Shown here: piece after piece, positions 49,352-58,450 of the stretch | Position numbering within the stretch: position 1 is the first letter of the stretch | How the letters are laid out: every line of letters begins with the position of its first letter | Source of the DNA: CAVSRC01 sp963750065 | Lineage (GTDB): Bacteria > Pseudomonadota > Alphaproteobacteria > Rhizobiales > Kaistiaceae | Assembly: GCA_963750065.1 (NCBI GenBank) | Contig: CAVVPK010000008.1 | Span: forward strand, 104,367-168,366 | Direction: 5' to 3' | Length of the DNA stretch: 64,000 nt | Position numbers and translations under genes: made by a program | The notes under the pieces: generated by a model | What the model was told of the DNA's origin: nothing | Seen by the model: the letters and a program-made list of their open reading frames with translations, nothing else | The model's database searches: none

Positions 49352-50914
49352 ATGTCCGATGGCTTCCAACCCCCCTTCCTGATCGGCATCGACGTCGGCA
49401 CGCAGTCGGTGCGGGCGCTGGCCTTCGACGCGCGCGGCCATCAGGTCGCGCAGGCGCGCCGGTCGACGCCGGAAAAGCGCCTTGCTCCGGATCGCCTCGA
49501 ATACGATCCGGAAGCCATGTTCACCGCCGTCACCGAATGCCTCGGCGAGGTAGGCGTCGCCCTTGGCGGCCGGCCGGTCGCGGGAATCGCCGTGGCCAGC
49601 ATCGGCGAGAGCTGCGTGCTGGTGGACGAGGAGGGACGGCCGCTGGCGCCGTCGATCGTCTGGCACGACACGCGCACCGTGGCTCAGGCGCAGACCCTGC
49701 GGGATACCGTCGGGGTCGAACGGGTGTTCGAGATCACCGGCCTGCAGCTCGACCACATCTTCACGCTCAGCAAGCTGATGTGGATGCGGACGCATTGGCC
49801 GGACGCCATGCAGCGCACGCGCCGGGTCCTGTGTATCGCCGACTGGATCGCCTTCCGCCTGTCGGGCGTGGCGGCGACCGACTTCACGCTGGCCTCGCGC
49901 ACGCTCTATCTCGATCTCCGCCGCCGCCGCTGGTCGGACGAGCTCATCGGCCTGGCCGGGTTCGATACCTCGGTGCTGGCGCCGCTGACTGCCAGCGGCA
50001 CTGCGCTCGGGCCCGTTCTGCCCGAGGTGCTGGCCGCGACCGGCATTGCCGGTGCGCCGGTGGTCGGTGTCGGCGCGCACGATCACGTCTGTGGGGCGAT
50101 GGCCGCCGGCCTGTCCCAGAAGGGAACGATGATCAACAGCATCGGCACCGCCGAAGCCCTGGTGTTGGCCATGGAGCAGCCGTCGTTCGATCCGATGCTG
50201 CCCAGGGTAAACCTGTTTCAGGGTGCCTTCGAAGCCCATCGCTCGCTGTTCTTCACCGGCGCCTCCGTCGCCTATTCCGGCAGCGCCATCGAGTGGCTGC
50301 GCGGCCTGGTCGGCACGCCGCCGCATGCGACCCTGATCGCCGAGGGGGAGAGCGTTCCGCCCGGCAGCGAGGGCTTGCTGTTCCTGCCCCACATGGTCGG
50401 CGCCACCTCGTCCGATCCCGAGCATCCGGTGCGCGGCGCCTTCATCGGGCTGACGGACAGCACCACGCGCGGGGTGCTCTATCGTGCGGTGCTGGAAGGC
50501 CTGGCGATGCGTACCGCCTTCGTCGTCGACGCCATGGCCGGCATTGACGGGGTTCCTGCGCCCGAGCGGATTCGCCTGATCAGCGGCGGCGCGCGCAACC
50601 CGCTTCTGGCCGCCATCAAGGCAAATGCCTTCGGGCGGCCGGTGACCGTGGTCGACGCATCGGAGGCAACCGCGCTCGGCGCCGCCCTGCTCGGCGGCGT
50701 TGCAGCCGGGCTGTGGCCAAATCTCGACGTGGCGCTTGCCGGCCTCGATCGTCGCGAGCATGTGGTGGAGCCTGACGACGATCTCGTCCGGCTCTATCGC
50801 GACATGCGACAATCCGCGTTCGAACTCCATGCAATCGATCTTGTGGCCGGTCGATGCGGAACTGACGAGGATTGCCGAAAGGTCAATGCCGCCCGATTCC
50901 TAGCCCGCGGATGA
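49352..50914 (+). CDS. FGGY family carbohydrate kinase
   Basis: A 520-residue sugar kinase. The N-terminal ATPase loop is FLIGIDVGTQSVRALAFD, followed by ASIGESCVLVDEEGRPL and IVWHDTR. The C-terminal half has GVGAHDHVCGAMAAG (catalytic Asp), SIGTAEALVLAME and SGGARNPLLAAIKANAFGRPV. It would phosphorylate a sugar or polyol imported by the nearby ABC system; the exact substrate cannot be told. It is convergent with the LacI gene at 50965. Confidence 0.92.
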   Translation: MSDGFQPPFLIGIDVGTQSVRALAFDARGHQVAQARRSTPEKRLAPDRLEYDPEAMFTAVTECLGEVGVALGGRPVAGIAVASIGESCVLVDEEGRPLAPSIVWHDTRTVAQAQTLRDTVGVERVFEITGLQLDHIFTLSKLMWMRTHWPDAMQRTRRVLCIADWIAFRLSGVAATDFTLASRTLYLDLRRRRWSDELIGLAGFDTSVLAPLTASGTALGPVLPEVLAATGIAGAPVVGVGAHDHVCGAMAAGLSQKGTMINSIGTAEALVLAMEQPSFDPMLPRVNLFQGAFEAHRSLFFTGASVAYSGSAIEWLRGLVGTPPHATLIAEGESVPPGSEGLLFLPHMVGATSSDPEHPVRGAFIGLTDSTTRGVLYRAVLEGLAMRTAFVVDAMAGIDGVPAPERIRLISGGARNPLLAAIKANAFGRPVTVVDASEATALGAALLGGVAAGLWPNLDVALAGLDRREHVVEPDDDLVRLYRDMRQSAFELHAIDLVAGRCGTDEDCRKVNAARFLARG

Positions 50915-50964
50915 CACCGGCAGCCACTGCCGGCGCCATCTGGTGTGCTGGCCGAAAAATTTCA

Positions 50965-51990
50965 CTAGGCGGAATCGCGGAAGATCAGGGTTCCGTCGAG
51001 CAGAATATCTTCCCGTGGAAGCTCCCCGCCAGTCTCCAGGTCGATCAGGGTCTTGGCCGCCCGCTCCCCAATTCCGCGGATGTTCTGCCCCGACGTCGTG
51101 AGCGAGGGGGAGGCGAAAGCGCCAAAGCGTTGACCGTCGTGCGAGCCGACGCGCAGATTGTTGCCCGGCCCGACTCCGACCCTGATTCCCAGCCGCTTTG
51201 CTGCCGCCAACAGTCCGAACGCAACCCGATCGTTCGAGCAGAGGATGGTATCGACGCCAGCCAGCCTTTCGGAGGGCAGACTGAGGAACCGCTCGAAGCC
51301 GTAGCGTTCGTAATCGTCGCCGACCGGTCCGTCCTCGGGATTGAGGATACGCGGCTCGTGACCGAGTTCGCGCATGCGTTCGCAGTATGCCTCGCACCGT
51401 TCCCGTATGTTGGCGTTCACCGCCGGCATGGTGAAAAGCGCCGGCGGCGAACCGGAGCGGCACAGATAATCGACCATGAGCGCCATGCTCGATCGATTGT
51501 TGGTGCCGACATATGGCACCCCCTCACGCAGACGCGAGTCCATGAAGAGGATGGGCACCTGCTTCATCGCTTGCTCAACAGCGGCGGTGTCGGAGCGGAA
51601 TCCGAGGGGGGCCATGGCGATTCCCGCAACGTCCATCGCCACCAAACGGGAAAGTGCGCGCCGCTCCAAGGCACAGTCGTTGTGGGAACACTGCAGCACG
51701 GTGAGATAGCCGCGATCCTCGGCGTAGAGCTCGATCGTACTGACAAGTTCGCCGAAAAACGGATCGATGATCGACGGCACGATGATGCCTATGGCCCGGG
51801 GCGAGCGGCGCGTGAGATTGGAGGCAAAGAAGTTTGGGCTGTAGCCGTAATTGCGGATGCCCTCCTCGATCAGCTTGCGCGTGCGTGGGCGCACCGAACC
51901 GGGATCGGCGAAAAAGCGCGACACGGTCGGACGCGACAGTCCGATCCGTCGGGCGAAGTCTTGCATGGTGTGAACGGCGTCAGTGGCCAT
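50965..51990 (-). CDS. LacI family transcriptional regulator, cluster C
   Basis: A 341-residue protein. The HTH reads TMQDFARRIGLSRPTVSRFFADP (about residues 8-30), then the hinge RTRKLIEEGIRNYGYSPNFFASNL. The ligand domain has IGIIVPSIIDPFFGELVSTI, VPYVGTNNRSSMALMVDYL and DTILCSNDRVAFGLLAAA. It is divergent from the ABC operon, with a good promoter and palindromic operator at 52072-52112 between them. Confidence 0.93.
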   Translation of the reverse strand: MATDAVHTMQDFARRIGLSRPTVSRFFADPGSVRPRTRKLIEEGIRNYGYSPNFFASNLTRRSPRAIGIIVPSIIDPFFGELVSTIELYAEDRGYLTVLQCSHNDCALERRALSRLVAMDVAGIAMAPLGFRSDTAAVEQAMKQVPILFMDSRLREGVPYVGTNNRSSMALMVDYLCRSGSPPALFTMPAVNANIRERCEAYCERMRELGHEPRILNPEDGPVGDDYERYGFERFLSLPSERLAGVDTILCSNDRVAFGLLAAAKRLGIRVGVGPGNNLRVGSHDGQRFGAFASPSLTTSGQNIRGIGERAAKTLIDLETGGELPREDILLDGTLIFRDSA

Positions 51991-52071
51991 CGTGCATGCC
52001 GATTGGTGCGACGGCCTGCTACCGCCGCACTATAGTAGACGGAGTTTGCACGTAAGCGCAACTTTGTAAGC

Positions 52072-52112
52072 TTGACACGCGTCTCGCGTTAAATGTAATG
52101 TTACGCGTGTAA
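52072..52112 (+). promoter_or_regulatory. Promoter with overlapping palindromic operator before the ABC operon
   Basis: TTGACA (52072-52077) and TGTAAT (52094-52099) form a near-consensus sigma70 promoter with a 16-bp spacer. Over the -10 lies the imperfect palindrome CGCGTTAAATGTAATGTTAC (ending GCG), with matching outer arms CGCGT/ACGCG. The position is classic for repression by the adjacent LacI protein. The gap 51991-52471 contains nothing else except the small ORF at 52156. Confidence 0.7.
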
Positions 52113-52155
52113 AATATCGGACTGCCAACGAGCGGTTCGGGGGAGGAAAATTCGA

Positions 52156-52353
52156 ATGCGCTCGCTAGCCCGCGTGCTATTCGGGCGAGGGCGGTCGGCA
52201 CGGACGATGCGCGACAGCATCGGAACCGCCGAAGCGCCTTCTGCGCTCAGTCGCGGCGACCATCAGGTCGAGCCGGGCGAAAGATTTTCGGATTTTGCCA
52301 CCATGCGCGACGATCCGCCCTCGACGGGTGCGGTCGGTCGTTCGGTTGGCTGA
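52156..52353 (+). CDS. Orphan 65-residue ORF in the ABC operon leader
   Basis: The ATG has an excellent GGGGGAGGA site 8 bases upstream and lies about 55 bp after the operon promoter. The product (MRSLARVLFGRGRSARTMRD...) is basic and Ser/Arg-rich, with no motif. It may be the remains of a former first gene, or a leader peptide. The strong ribosome site is the only support for translation. Confidence 0.35.
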   Translation: MRSLARVLFGRGRSARTMRDSIGTAEAPSALSRGDHQVEPGERFSDFATMRDDPPSTGAVGRSVG

Positions 52354-52471
52354 AGCCGAAGCAATGAGGACCGTCGAGCAGGCAAAACGGACCTACACGT
52401 GAAATGACGTCGGCTGCCCACCGCTGATTTCATGTCGATGCCTGACAATGGTAGGCAACAAGGAGGAAAAC

Positions 52472-53461
52472 ATGGAACGCATGCGTAAGGTTTCGATGGT
52501 GGCGGCTCTCGCCGTTGCCGGTGCCATGGCGTTTGGCGCGCAAGCCGCCAATGCCCAAGGCAAGATCAAGATCGGCTTCCTGCCCGGCGTCGTCGACCCG
52601 TTCTACCAGGTCATGCAGATCGGCGTTGAGCAGGCGGCCAAGGATCTCGGCATTGAGGTGGTGACGCAGATTCCGCCGACCTGGGGTGTCGAGGCGGAAA
52701 CGCCGATCCTGAACGCCATGATCGCGCGCGGCGACCTCAACTACATTATCACCGCGCCGGTCGATAAGGACCAGATGGTGGCGCCGCTGCAGGCTGCGGT
52801 CGATGCCGGCATCAAGGTCATCACCGTCGATACGTTCCTCGGCGACGGCAACTACGTCACCGGCCCGGTCAAGTTCCCGATCAGCTACATCGGCTCCGAC
52901 AACGTCGAAGGCGGCCGCATCGCGGCGCGCGGCCTGGCCAAGGCGCTTGGCGGCAAGGGCTCGGTCTACATCAACTCGACCAACCCGAACGTGAGCTCGG
53001 TGGAAGGCCGTGAAGTCGGCTTCAAGGAAGTGATGGCCAAGGAATACCCGGACATCACGGTCTACGGCCCCGACTACAACCTCGACGACATGAACAAGGC
53101 GCAGCAGCAGACCGCTGCGATACTCGAACAGCACCCCGACCTCGGCGGCGTCTTCGGCACCAACGTGTTCAGCGCCCAGGGCGCCGGCACGGCGGTGGTC
53201 AATGCCGGCCTCGGCGGTCATGTTCAGGTGGTGGCCTATGACGCCACCAAGGCGGCCATCGAGCTGATGAACAACGGCGTCGTGTCGCTCGTGCTCGCCC
53301 AGAAGCCCTTCGACATGGGCTATATGGCGGTCGAGTTCGCCCAGGCCGACGCCGCTGGCGTCACCAGCCTGCCGCGCCGTGTCGAGACCGGTTTTGCCAT
53401 CATCAACAAGGACAATGTGAAGGATCCGGCCTATTCGCGGTTCATCTATCAGGTGAAGTAG
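52472..53461 (+). CDS. CUT2 sugar ABC transporter substrate-binding protein
   Basis: A 329-residue periplasmic sugar-binding protein. The signal peptide MERMRKVSMVAALAVAGAMA ends near AANAQ. IGFLPGVVDPFYQVMQIGVEQAA, IITAPVDKDQMVAPLQAAVDAG and GVFGTNVFSAQGAG match the ribose/fructose-type family (Peripla_BP_4). AGGAGG lies just before the ATG. The first gene of the FrcBCA-like trio, it delivers a monosaccharide to the permease. A hairpin follows the stop. Confidence 0.93.
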   Translation: MERMRKVSMVAALAVAGAMAFGAQAANAQGKIKIGFLPGVVDPFYQVMQIGVEQAAKDLGIEVVTQIPPTWGVEAETPILNAMIARGDLNYIITAPVDKDQMVAPLQAAVDAGIKVITVDTFLGDGNYVTGPVKFPISYIGSDNVEGGRIAARGLAKALGGKGSVYINSTNPNVSSVEGREVGFKEVMAKEYPDITVYGPDYNLDDMNKAQQQTAAILEQHPDLGGVFGTNVFSAQGAGTAVVNAGLGGHVQVVAYDATKAAIELMNNGVVSLVLAQKPFDMGYMAVEFAQADAAGVTSLPRRVETGFAIINKDNVKDPAYSRFIYQVK

Positions 53462-53487
53462 TCACCGGTAGACCTTCATCACGCATC

Positions 53488-53516
53488 CCGGGGGGCGCTC
53501 GCCGAGCGCTCCCCGG
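53488..53516 (+). terminator. Long hairpin between the binding-protein and permease genes
   Basis: CCGGGG-G-GCGCTC (53488-53500) pairs with GAGCGC-T-CCCCGG (53504-53516) as a 13-bp stem with one G-T pair and a 3-base loop. With no U-tract it is better seen as a read-through attenuator or mRNA-stabilising hairpin than as a full terminator. Confidence 0.8.
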
Positions 53517-53569
53517 CGGTGCGCCCCGCGAGATGCGGCGTTTGCTGCCGCTTATGAGGAAACGCGAAC

Positions 53570-54730
53570 TTGGCTGGTCCTGACACTAAGGCGGCCGCGA
53601 GCGGGTCGTTTGTGCCTCCCGCCTCGAAAGAAACGACCACCATGCGGTTCATCCTGACGCTGAGCAGGATGTGGGCCTGGGTCTTTCTCGGAACACTGAT
53701 CGCATTCTTCGTGATTGCTGTGCCGGTGTGGAACAACGGCTCGGTCAACTTCCTGACCGTACGCAATTCGCAGAACATCCTGGTGGCGATCACCCCCGTG
53801 CTGTTGCTCGGCCTCGGACAGACCTTCGTCATCATCGGCGCCGGCATCGACCTTTCGGTCGGCTGGGTGATGAGCCTCGCCTCGGTGCTCTCGGCGCTGG
53901 CCATTCGCAGCGCCTACAATTCCGGAATTCCCCTGTTTCCCTCGGTGGTCATCGGCTTCGCTGCCGCAGTCATCGGCGGCGGTATTGTCGGCCTGATCAA
54001 CGGCTCGATCATCGCCAAGCTGAAGGTGCCGGCCTTCATCGTCACCCTCGGCATGTCCTTCGTAGTGCGCGGTCTGGCGCTGCTGTGGTCGGAGAACACC
54101 ACTGTCATCGGCCTGCCGCAGGGCATTCGCGCCTATGGCAACGAATCGCTGTTCTATTGGGTCAGTGGCGAAGGTGGCGGCTTCTACTTCCTCCACCGCC
54201 CGGAACTCACCGGCGAAATGCTGCGGCACATGGATCGCATCCTCACCTGGCCGGTGGTAATCACAGCCGTCGTGGTGGTGATCGCTCATTTCATTTTGCA
54301 CCGGACCCAATTCGGCCGGCACACCTTCGCGGTCGGCGGCAACATTCAGGCGGCCGATCGTGCCGGCATCCCGGTCGATCGGCGCATCATCTGGCTCTAC
54401 ATACTGTCATCCGTCACCGCCGGCATTGGCGGCTTCCTGTCGACGCTGCGCTTCACGGCCGGCTCGGCGGTGATCGGCGACCCGCTGCTGCTGTCGTCCA
54501 TTGCCGCCGTCATCATCGGCGGTGTCAGCCTGTTCGGTGGTGCCGGCACCATCATCGGCACCGTGATCGGCTCGTTGATTATCGCGGTGCTGACCACCGG
54601 CTTGGTGATGCTCAATGTCGACGCCTACTGGCAATTCATCGTCGTCGGCGTCGTCGTGATCGTTGCCGTCCTGATAGATCAGTCGCGCGACCTCATCGTC
54701 GGACGCGGCCGTTCGAGGGAAGCGACATGA
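53570..54730 (+). CDS. CUT2 sugar ABC transporter permease
   Basis: A 386-residue BPD_transp_2-type membrane protein with about ten helices. LLLGLGQTFVIIGAGIDLSVGWVMSL is the family's signature. GLINGSIIAKLKVPAFIVTLGMSF and GGVSLFGGAGTIIGTVIGSLI are also typical. The start is a TTG with GAGG 10 bases upstream; an internal ATG (residue 25) is possible. It overlaps the ATPase gene by ATGA. Confidence 0.93.
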   Translation: MAGPDTKAAASGSFVPPASKETTTMRFILTLSRMWAWVFLGTLIAFFVIAVPVWNNGSVNFLTVRNSQNILVAITPVLLLGLGQTFVIIGAGIDLSVGWVMSLASVLSALAIRSAYNSGIPLFPSVVIGFAAAVIGGGIVGLINGSIIAKLKVPAFIVTLGMSFVVRGLALLWSENTTVIGLPQGIRAYGNESLFYWVSGEGGGFYFLHRPELTGEMLRHMDRILTWPVVITAVVVVIAHFILHRTQFGRHTFAVGGNIQAADRAGIPVDRRIIWLYILSSVTAGIGGFLSTLRFTAGSAVIGDPLLLSSIAAVIIGGVSLFGGAGTIIGTVIGSLIIAVLTTGLVMLNVDAYWQFIVVGVVVIVAVLIDQSRDLIVGRGRSREAT

Positions 54731-55491
54731 GCGACCCGATTCTCTCCATTCGCAACGTCAGCAAGCGCTTCGGCGGCCTCACCGCCGTCGATCATGTCAG
54801 TTGGGATGTCTTCGCCGGCGAGGTCGTCGGGCTTCTCGGCGACAACGGTGCCGGCAAGTCGACGCTGGTCAAGTGCATCTCGGGAGTCCACCCGCCAGAC
54901 GATGGCGAGATCTATTTCCAGGGCCGGCGGAGTAATTTCGTCCATCCCATGGACGCGCGCAGCCAGGGCATCGAGACGATCTATCAGGATCTGGCGCTGG
55001 CCAACAATCTCGACGTTGGCGCCAACATCTTCCTCGGACGCGAGGTCAAGCGGCGCTATTTCGGCGGCCTGATCAAGACCCTCAACGACCGCAAGATGGA
55101 GGACGAATCGGCGGCCGCGCTGCAGGCGCTCGATATCCGCTTTCCATCCCTCACCCAGCCGATCGAGAACCTGTCGGGCGGCCAGCGCCAGGCGGTGGCG
55201 ATTGCCCGCGCGGTCTACTGGGACGCCAAGCTGATGATCATGGACGAGCCAACTAACAATCTCGGCGTGCCCGAGCAGAAGAAGGTGCTCGATCTCATCC
55301 GGCGGCTACGCGACCAAGGGGTGCCGGTCATCCTGATCACCCATACGCTGCCCGATGTGTTCGCCGTTGCCGACCGGCTGATGGTGATGCATCGCGGCCG
55401 CAAGGTGACCGAGAAGAAGACGTCGGAGACCAACACCGAGGAGCTGGTCCAGTACATGGTTGGCGCGCGGGACGACGCAGCGGTCGAGTAG
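54727..55491 (+). CDS. CUT2 sugar ABC transporter ATP-binding protein
   Basis: A 254-residue single ATPase domain. Walker A is GDNGAGKST, the signature LSGGQRQAVAIARA, Walker B LMIMDEPTNNLG, and the switch His is in LITHTLPD. A single half-length domain (rather than the two in RbsA) matches the FrcA type. Coupled translation with the permease is shown by the ATGA overlap. It powers uptake of the sugar bound by the protein at 52472. Confidence 0.95.
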   Translation: MSDPILSIRNVSKRFGGLTAVDHVSWDVFAGEVVGLLGDNGAGKSTLVKCISGVHPPDDGEIYFQGRRSNFVHPMDARSQGIETIYQDLALANNLDVGANIFLGREVKRRYFGGLIKTLNDRKMEDESAAALQALDIRFPSLTQPIENLSGGQRQAVAIARAVYWDAKLMIMDEPTNNLGVPEQKKVLDLIRRLRDQGVPVILITHTLPDVFAVADRLMVMHRGRKVTEKKTSETNTEELVQYMVGARDDAAVE

Positions 55492-55507
55492 GAAACGAGA
55501 AGGGATC

Positions 55508-56767
55508 ATGCACTCCGATTCAGTGGCGCACGCGCCGAAATGGGTGGCGCTGACCGGCCACCGGACATGGCTGCTTGCCCGCGCCAATGATCTTCTCGAT
55601 TTCTTCGAAGGAGCGAGCATCGATCCGGCCGGCGGCTTCCGCGATCTCGATGACGACGGCCGGCCCTTCGTCAGCGGGGCCGACGTGCCGTATTCGCGCC
55701 AGGTGCAGGCGGTCAGCCGCATGGTCCATTGCTTCGCCATCGCCCGCCTGATGGGGCGGCCGGGGGCCGAGGCGATGATCGACCACGGCATGGACTTCCT
55801 GTGGAACGCGCATCGCGACAAGCAGAACGGCGGCTACTTCTGGGCGATGGGCGACGACGGCCCCATCGACGACAGCAAGCAGGCCTACGGCCACGCCTTC
55901 GTGCTGCTGGCGGCCTCGAGTGCAAAGGCCGCGGGACACCCGCAAGCCGATCGCCTGCTCGCCGATGTGACGGCGGTCATCAACGAACGCTTCTGGGAGG
56001 AAGAGCACGGCGCGGTCGCCGAGGAATTCGAGCGCGACTGGCGGCCGAAGAGCACCTATCGCGGCCAGAACTGCAACATGCATCTGACCGAGGCGCTCAT
56101 GGCGGCCTTCGAGGTGACCGACGACCGATCCTATCTCGACAAGGCCGAACGCATCGCCGATCTTCTCATCCGCCGCGCGGCGGCCGCCAATGGCTGGCAC
56201 CTGCCCGAGCATTTCACGAGAAGCTGGACGGTCGACAAGGACTATATCGGCGATCCGATGTTCCGGCCGCCCGGCACCACACCCGGCCATTCGCTCGAAT
56301 GGGCGCGGCTCATCCTGCAACTGTGGGAGCTCGGCGGGCGCCGCCTCGACTGGCTGCCGGAGGCGGCGCGGTCGCTGTTCGTGCGGGCCGTCGCCGACGG
56401 CTGGGATCTGGCGACCGGCGGCTTCTACTACACGCTCGACTACGACATGCGTCCGCTGGTGCGCGATCGCTACTGGTGGCCCTGCACCGAGGGCATCGGC
56501 GCCGCGACCTTCCTCAACGTGCTCGACGGCGCGCCGGTCTACGAGGAATGGTATCGCCGTATCTGGGACTGGTGCGCCACCAACCTCATCGACCGCGCCA
56601 ATGGCAGCTGGCGGCCGCAGGTGAACGATGCCCTGGTTGCCACGACCGGGCCGTTCTTCGGGCGCACGGACATCTACCACGCGCTGCAGGCCTGCCTGAT
56701 CCCGCTGTTGCCGACCACCGGCAGCATCGTCCGCGGGTTGACGACGAGCGGGCTTCGCCTGGAGTGA
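55508..56767 (+). CDS. AGE family epimerase/isomerase
   Basis: A 419-residue (alpha/alpha)6-barrel enzyme. GGFRDLDDDGRPF near the N-terminus, DKQNGGYFWAM, DDSKQAYGHAFVLLAASS (catalytic His/Tyr) and the C-terminal ATTGPFFGRTDIYHALQA match the N-acylglucosamine 2-epimerase/mannose isomerase superfamily. It follows the ABC ATPase after 16 bp, so it probably epimerises or isomerises the imported aldose to a ketose for the FGGY kinase. A 12-bp hairpin ends the operon. Confidence 0.9.
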   Translation: MHSDSVAHAPKWVALTGHRTWLLARANDLLDFFEGASIDPAGGFRDLDDDGRPFVSGADVPYSRQVQAVSRMVHCFAIARLMGRPGAEAMIDHGMDFLWNAHRDKQNGGYFWAMGDDGPIDDSKQAYGHAFVLLAASSAKAAGHPQADRLLADVTAVINERFWEEEHGAVAEEFERDWRPKSTYRGQNCNMHLTEALMAAFEVTDDRSYLDKAERIADLLIRRAAAANGWHLPEHFTRSWTVDKDYIGDPMFRPPGTTPGHSLEWARLILQLWELGGRRLDWLPEAARSLFVRAVADGWDLATGGFYYTLDYDMRPLVRDRYWWPCTEGIGAATFLNVLDGAPVYEEWYRRIWDWCATNLIDRANGSWRPQVNDALVATTGPFFGRTDIYHALQACLIPLLPTTGSIVRGLTTSGLRLE

Positions 56768-56821
56768 GATCGGCGCAGCCTGGCGTGTGATCGGCGTTCT
56801 GCCGGCAGCCCTGAATACTGA

Positions 56822-56849
56822 GCGGCGCCGGCGCGAACGCCGGCGCCGC
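56822..56849. terminator. 12-bp perfect hairpin between convergent operons
   Basis: GCGGCGCCGGCG (56822-56833) pairs with CGCCGGCGCCGC (56838-56849) over a CGAA tetraloop. It sits between the AGE epimerase and the minus-strand kduD. It is fully symmetric and so can serve both sides, although U-tracts are lacking. Confidence 0.7.
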
Positions 56850-56866
56850 CCGTCAGGCGGGGAGGA

Positions 56867-57613
56867 TCAACGCGCCAGCCAACCACCATCGACGTTGAAG
56901 ACGGCGCCGTGAACGTAGCGGGCGGCCGGCGATGCCAGGAAGACGGCGGCGCCGGCGATGTCCTCGGGCTCGCCCCAGCGACCGGCCGGGATGCGATCGA
57001 GGATCGCCTTGCTGCGTTCGGCGTCGGCCCTCAGCGCCGCGGTGTTGTTGGTGGCGATGTAGCCGGGGGCGATGGCGTTGACGTTGATCCCCTTGGCCGC
57101 CCATTCGTTGGCCAAGAGCTTGGTCAGTCCGGCCACGCCGCTCTTGGAGGCCGTGTAAGAGGGCACACGGATGCCGCCCTGGAAGGAGAGCAGGGAGGCG
57201 ATATTGACGATGGCACCGGTGGCACCACGCCCAAGAACGGCGCGGCCGAAGGCCTGGGACAGGAAGAAGACCGCCTTCAGGTTGATCTCGATGACTGCGT
57301 CCCAGTCTTCCTCGGTGAAATTGAGGGCGTCGGCGCGACGGATGATGCCGGCGCAGTTGACCAGGATGTCGACGTCGCCGGCCTTGGCCATCAGGTCGTC
57401 GATGGCGCCGCGCTTGGTCAGATCAATCTGAACCTGAGTTGCGCGTCCGCTTGCGGCGGCGATGTGCTCAACCGTCTCGTCGGAGGGGACGATGTCGACG
57501 CAGACAACGTCCGCGCCAGCCCCCGCCATGCCGACGGCGATTGCCTGGCCGATGCCGGTGGAGGCACCGGTGACCAGGGCGCGGCGGCCGGTGAGGGTGA
57601 AATCGAGGCTCAT
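56867..57613 (-). CDS. kduD: 2-deoxy-D-gluconate 3-dehydrogenase/KduD-type SDR
   Basis: A 248-residue SDR: TGASTGIGQAIAVGMAGAGADVV, NCAGIIRR, catalytic SLLSFQGGIRVPSYTASKSG (Ser, Tyr, Lys), NVDGGWLAR at the end. Family-specific features (LNFTEEDWDAVIEINLKAVFFLSQAF, NAIAPGYIATNNT) are those of KduD, which reduces 2,5-diketo-3-deoxygluconate to 2-keto-3-deoxygluconate. It overlaps kduI by 4 bp (ATGA). The last gene of the uronate operon. Confidence 0.92.
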   Translation of the reverse strand: MSLDFTLTGRRALVTGASTGIGQAIAVGMAGAGADVVCVDIVPSDETVEHIAAASGRATQVQIDLTKRGAIDDLMAKAGDVDILVNCAGIIRRADALNFTEEDWDAVIEINLKAVFFLSQAFGRAVLGRGATGAIVNIASLLSFQGGIRVPSYTASKSGVAGLTKLLANEWAAKGINVNAIAPGYIATNNTAALRADAERSKAILDRIPAGRWGEPEDIAGAAVFLASPAARYVHGAVFNVDGGWLAR

Positions 57614-58434
57614 CGGAGGTCCTCCATGGCCACCGGATCCATGTCGGTGAAGCCGACATTGTCGCCGGCCATGGCCCAGATGAAACTGTAGGCGGCGGTG
57701 CCGGCGCCGCAATGAATCGACCAGGACGGGGAGACGACGGCCTCCTCATTGGCCATCACCAGATGGCGGGTCTCACCGGGCTCGCCCATCATGTGGAAGA
57801 CGCGCTGCTTCTCGGTCATGCCGAAATAGAGATAGATCTCGGAGCGGCGGTCGTGGGTATGGGCGGGCATGGTGTTCCAGGTCGAGCCGGGCGCCAGCGT
57901 CGTCATCCCCATGACGATCTGGCAGGTCGGCATGACGCCGGGATGCACATACTGGCGGAGGATGCGCTTGTTGGCGTCTTCGGCGCTGCCGAGATCGAGC
58001 CGCGTCGCCTCGCTTGGATGCACGATGCGGCTGGGAAAAGCCTGGTGGGCCGGCGCCGAGATCAGATAGAAGCGGCCCTTGCCCTTGAAGGTGACCGGGC
58101 CCGAGCCCATCGACAGGTAGACCATGTCGCCGTTGTCGAGGGTGTAATCGACGCCGGCGGCCGACACCGTTCCGGCCTCGCCGATATTGGCGACGACCAT
58201 CTCGCGGCGCTCGAGCACGGTCGGCGTGCCGGTGTTCTGCACCTCGTCGAGCACCAGTTCGCCGCCGTCGGGCACGACGCCGCCGGCGATCATGCGATCG
58301 TAGTGGGTGTAGACGAGCTTGACGGCACCGGGCTGGAACAGCCCGGGCAGATGGAACCGGGCGCGCAGGCCCTCGGTATCGAGCGCACGTACGCTCTCGG
58401 GATCCATGGCATGGCGGATTTCGACGGGAGTCAT
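57610..58434 (-). CDS. kduI: 5-dehydro-4-deoxy-D-glucuronate isomerase
   Basis: A 274-residue double cupin. Characteristic KduI motifs are RHAMDPESVRALDTEGLR, VYTHYDRMIAGG, RILRQYVHPGVMPTCQIVMGMT, and MPAHTHDRRSEIYLYF carrying the metal-binding His-x-His and Glu. It converts 5-keto-4-deoxyuronate to 2,5-diketo-3-deoxygluconate in the pathway from unsaturated uronates. It is coupled to kduD by overlap. Confidence 0.95.
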   Translation of the reverse strand: MTPVEIRHAMDPESVRALDTEGLRARFHLPGLFQPGAVKLVYTHYDRMIAGGVVPDGGELVLDEVQNTGTPTVLERREMVVANIGEAGTVSAAGVDYTLDNGDMVYLSMGSGPVTFKGKGRFYLISAPAHQAFPSRIVHPSEATRLDLGSAEDANKRILRQYVHPGVMPTCQIVMGMTTLAPGSTWNTMPAHTHDRRSEIYLYFGMTEKQRVFHMMGEPGETRHLVMANEEAVVSPSWSIHCGAGTAAYSFIWAMAGDNVGFTDMDPVAMEDLR

Positions 58435-58450
58435 TGCGGAGCCTTTACTG

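Noticed and set aside
48572..50830. 752-residue minus-strand ORF
   Set aside because: It is antisense to the barrel protein and FGGY kinase genes; the composition (His, Arg, Gly, Asp rich, no motifs) is that of a GC-rich shadow frame.
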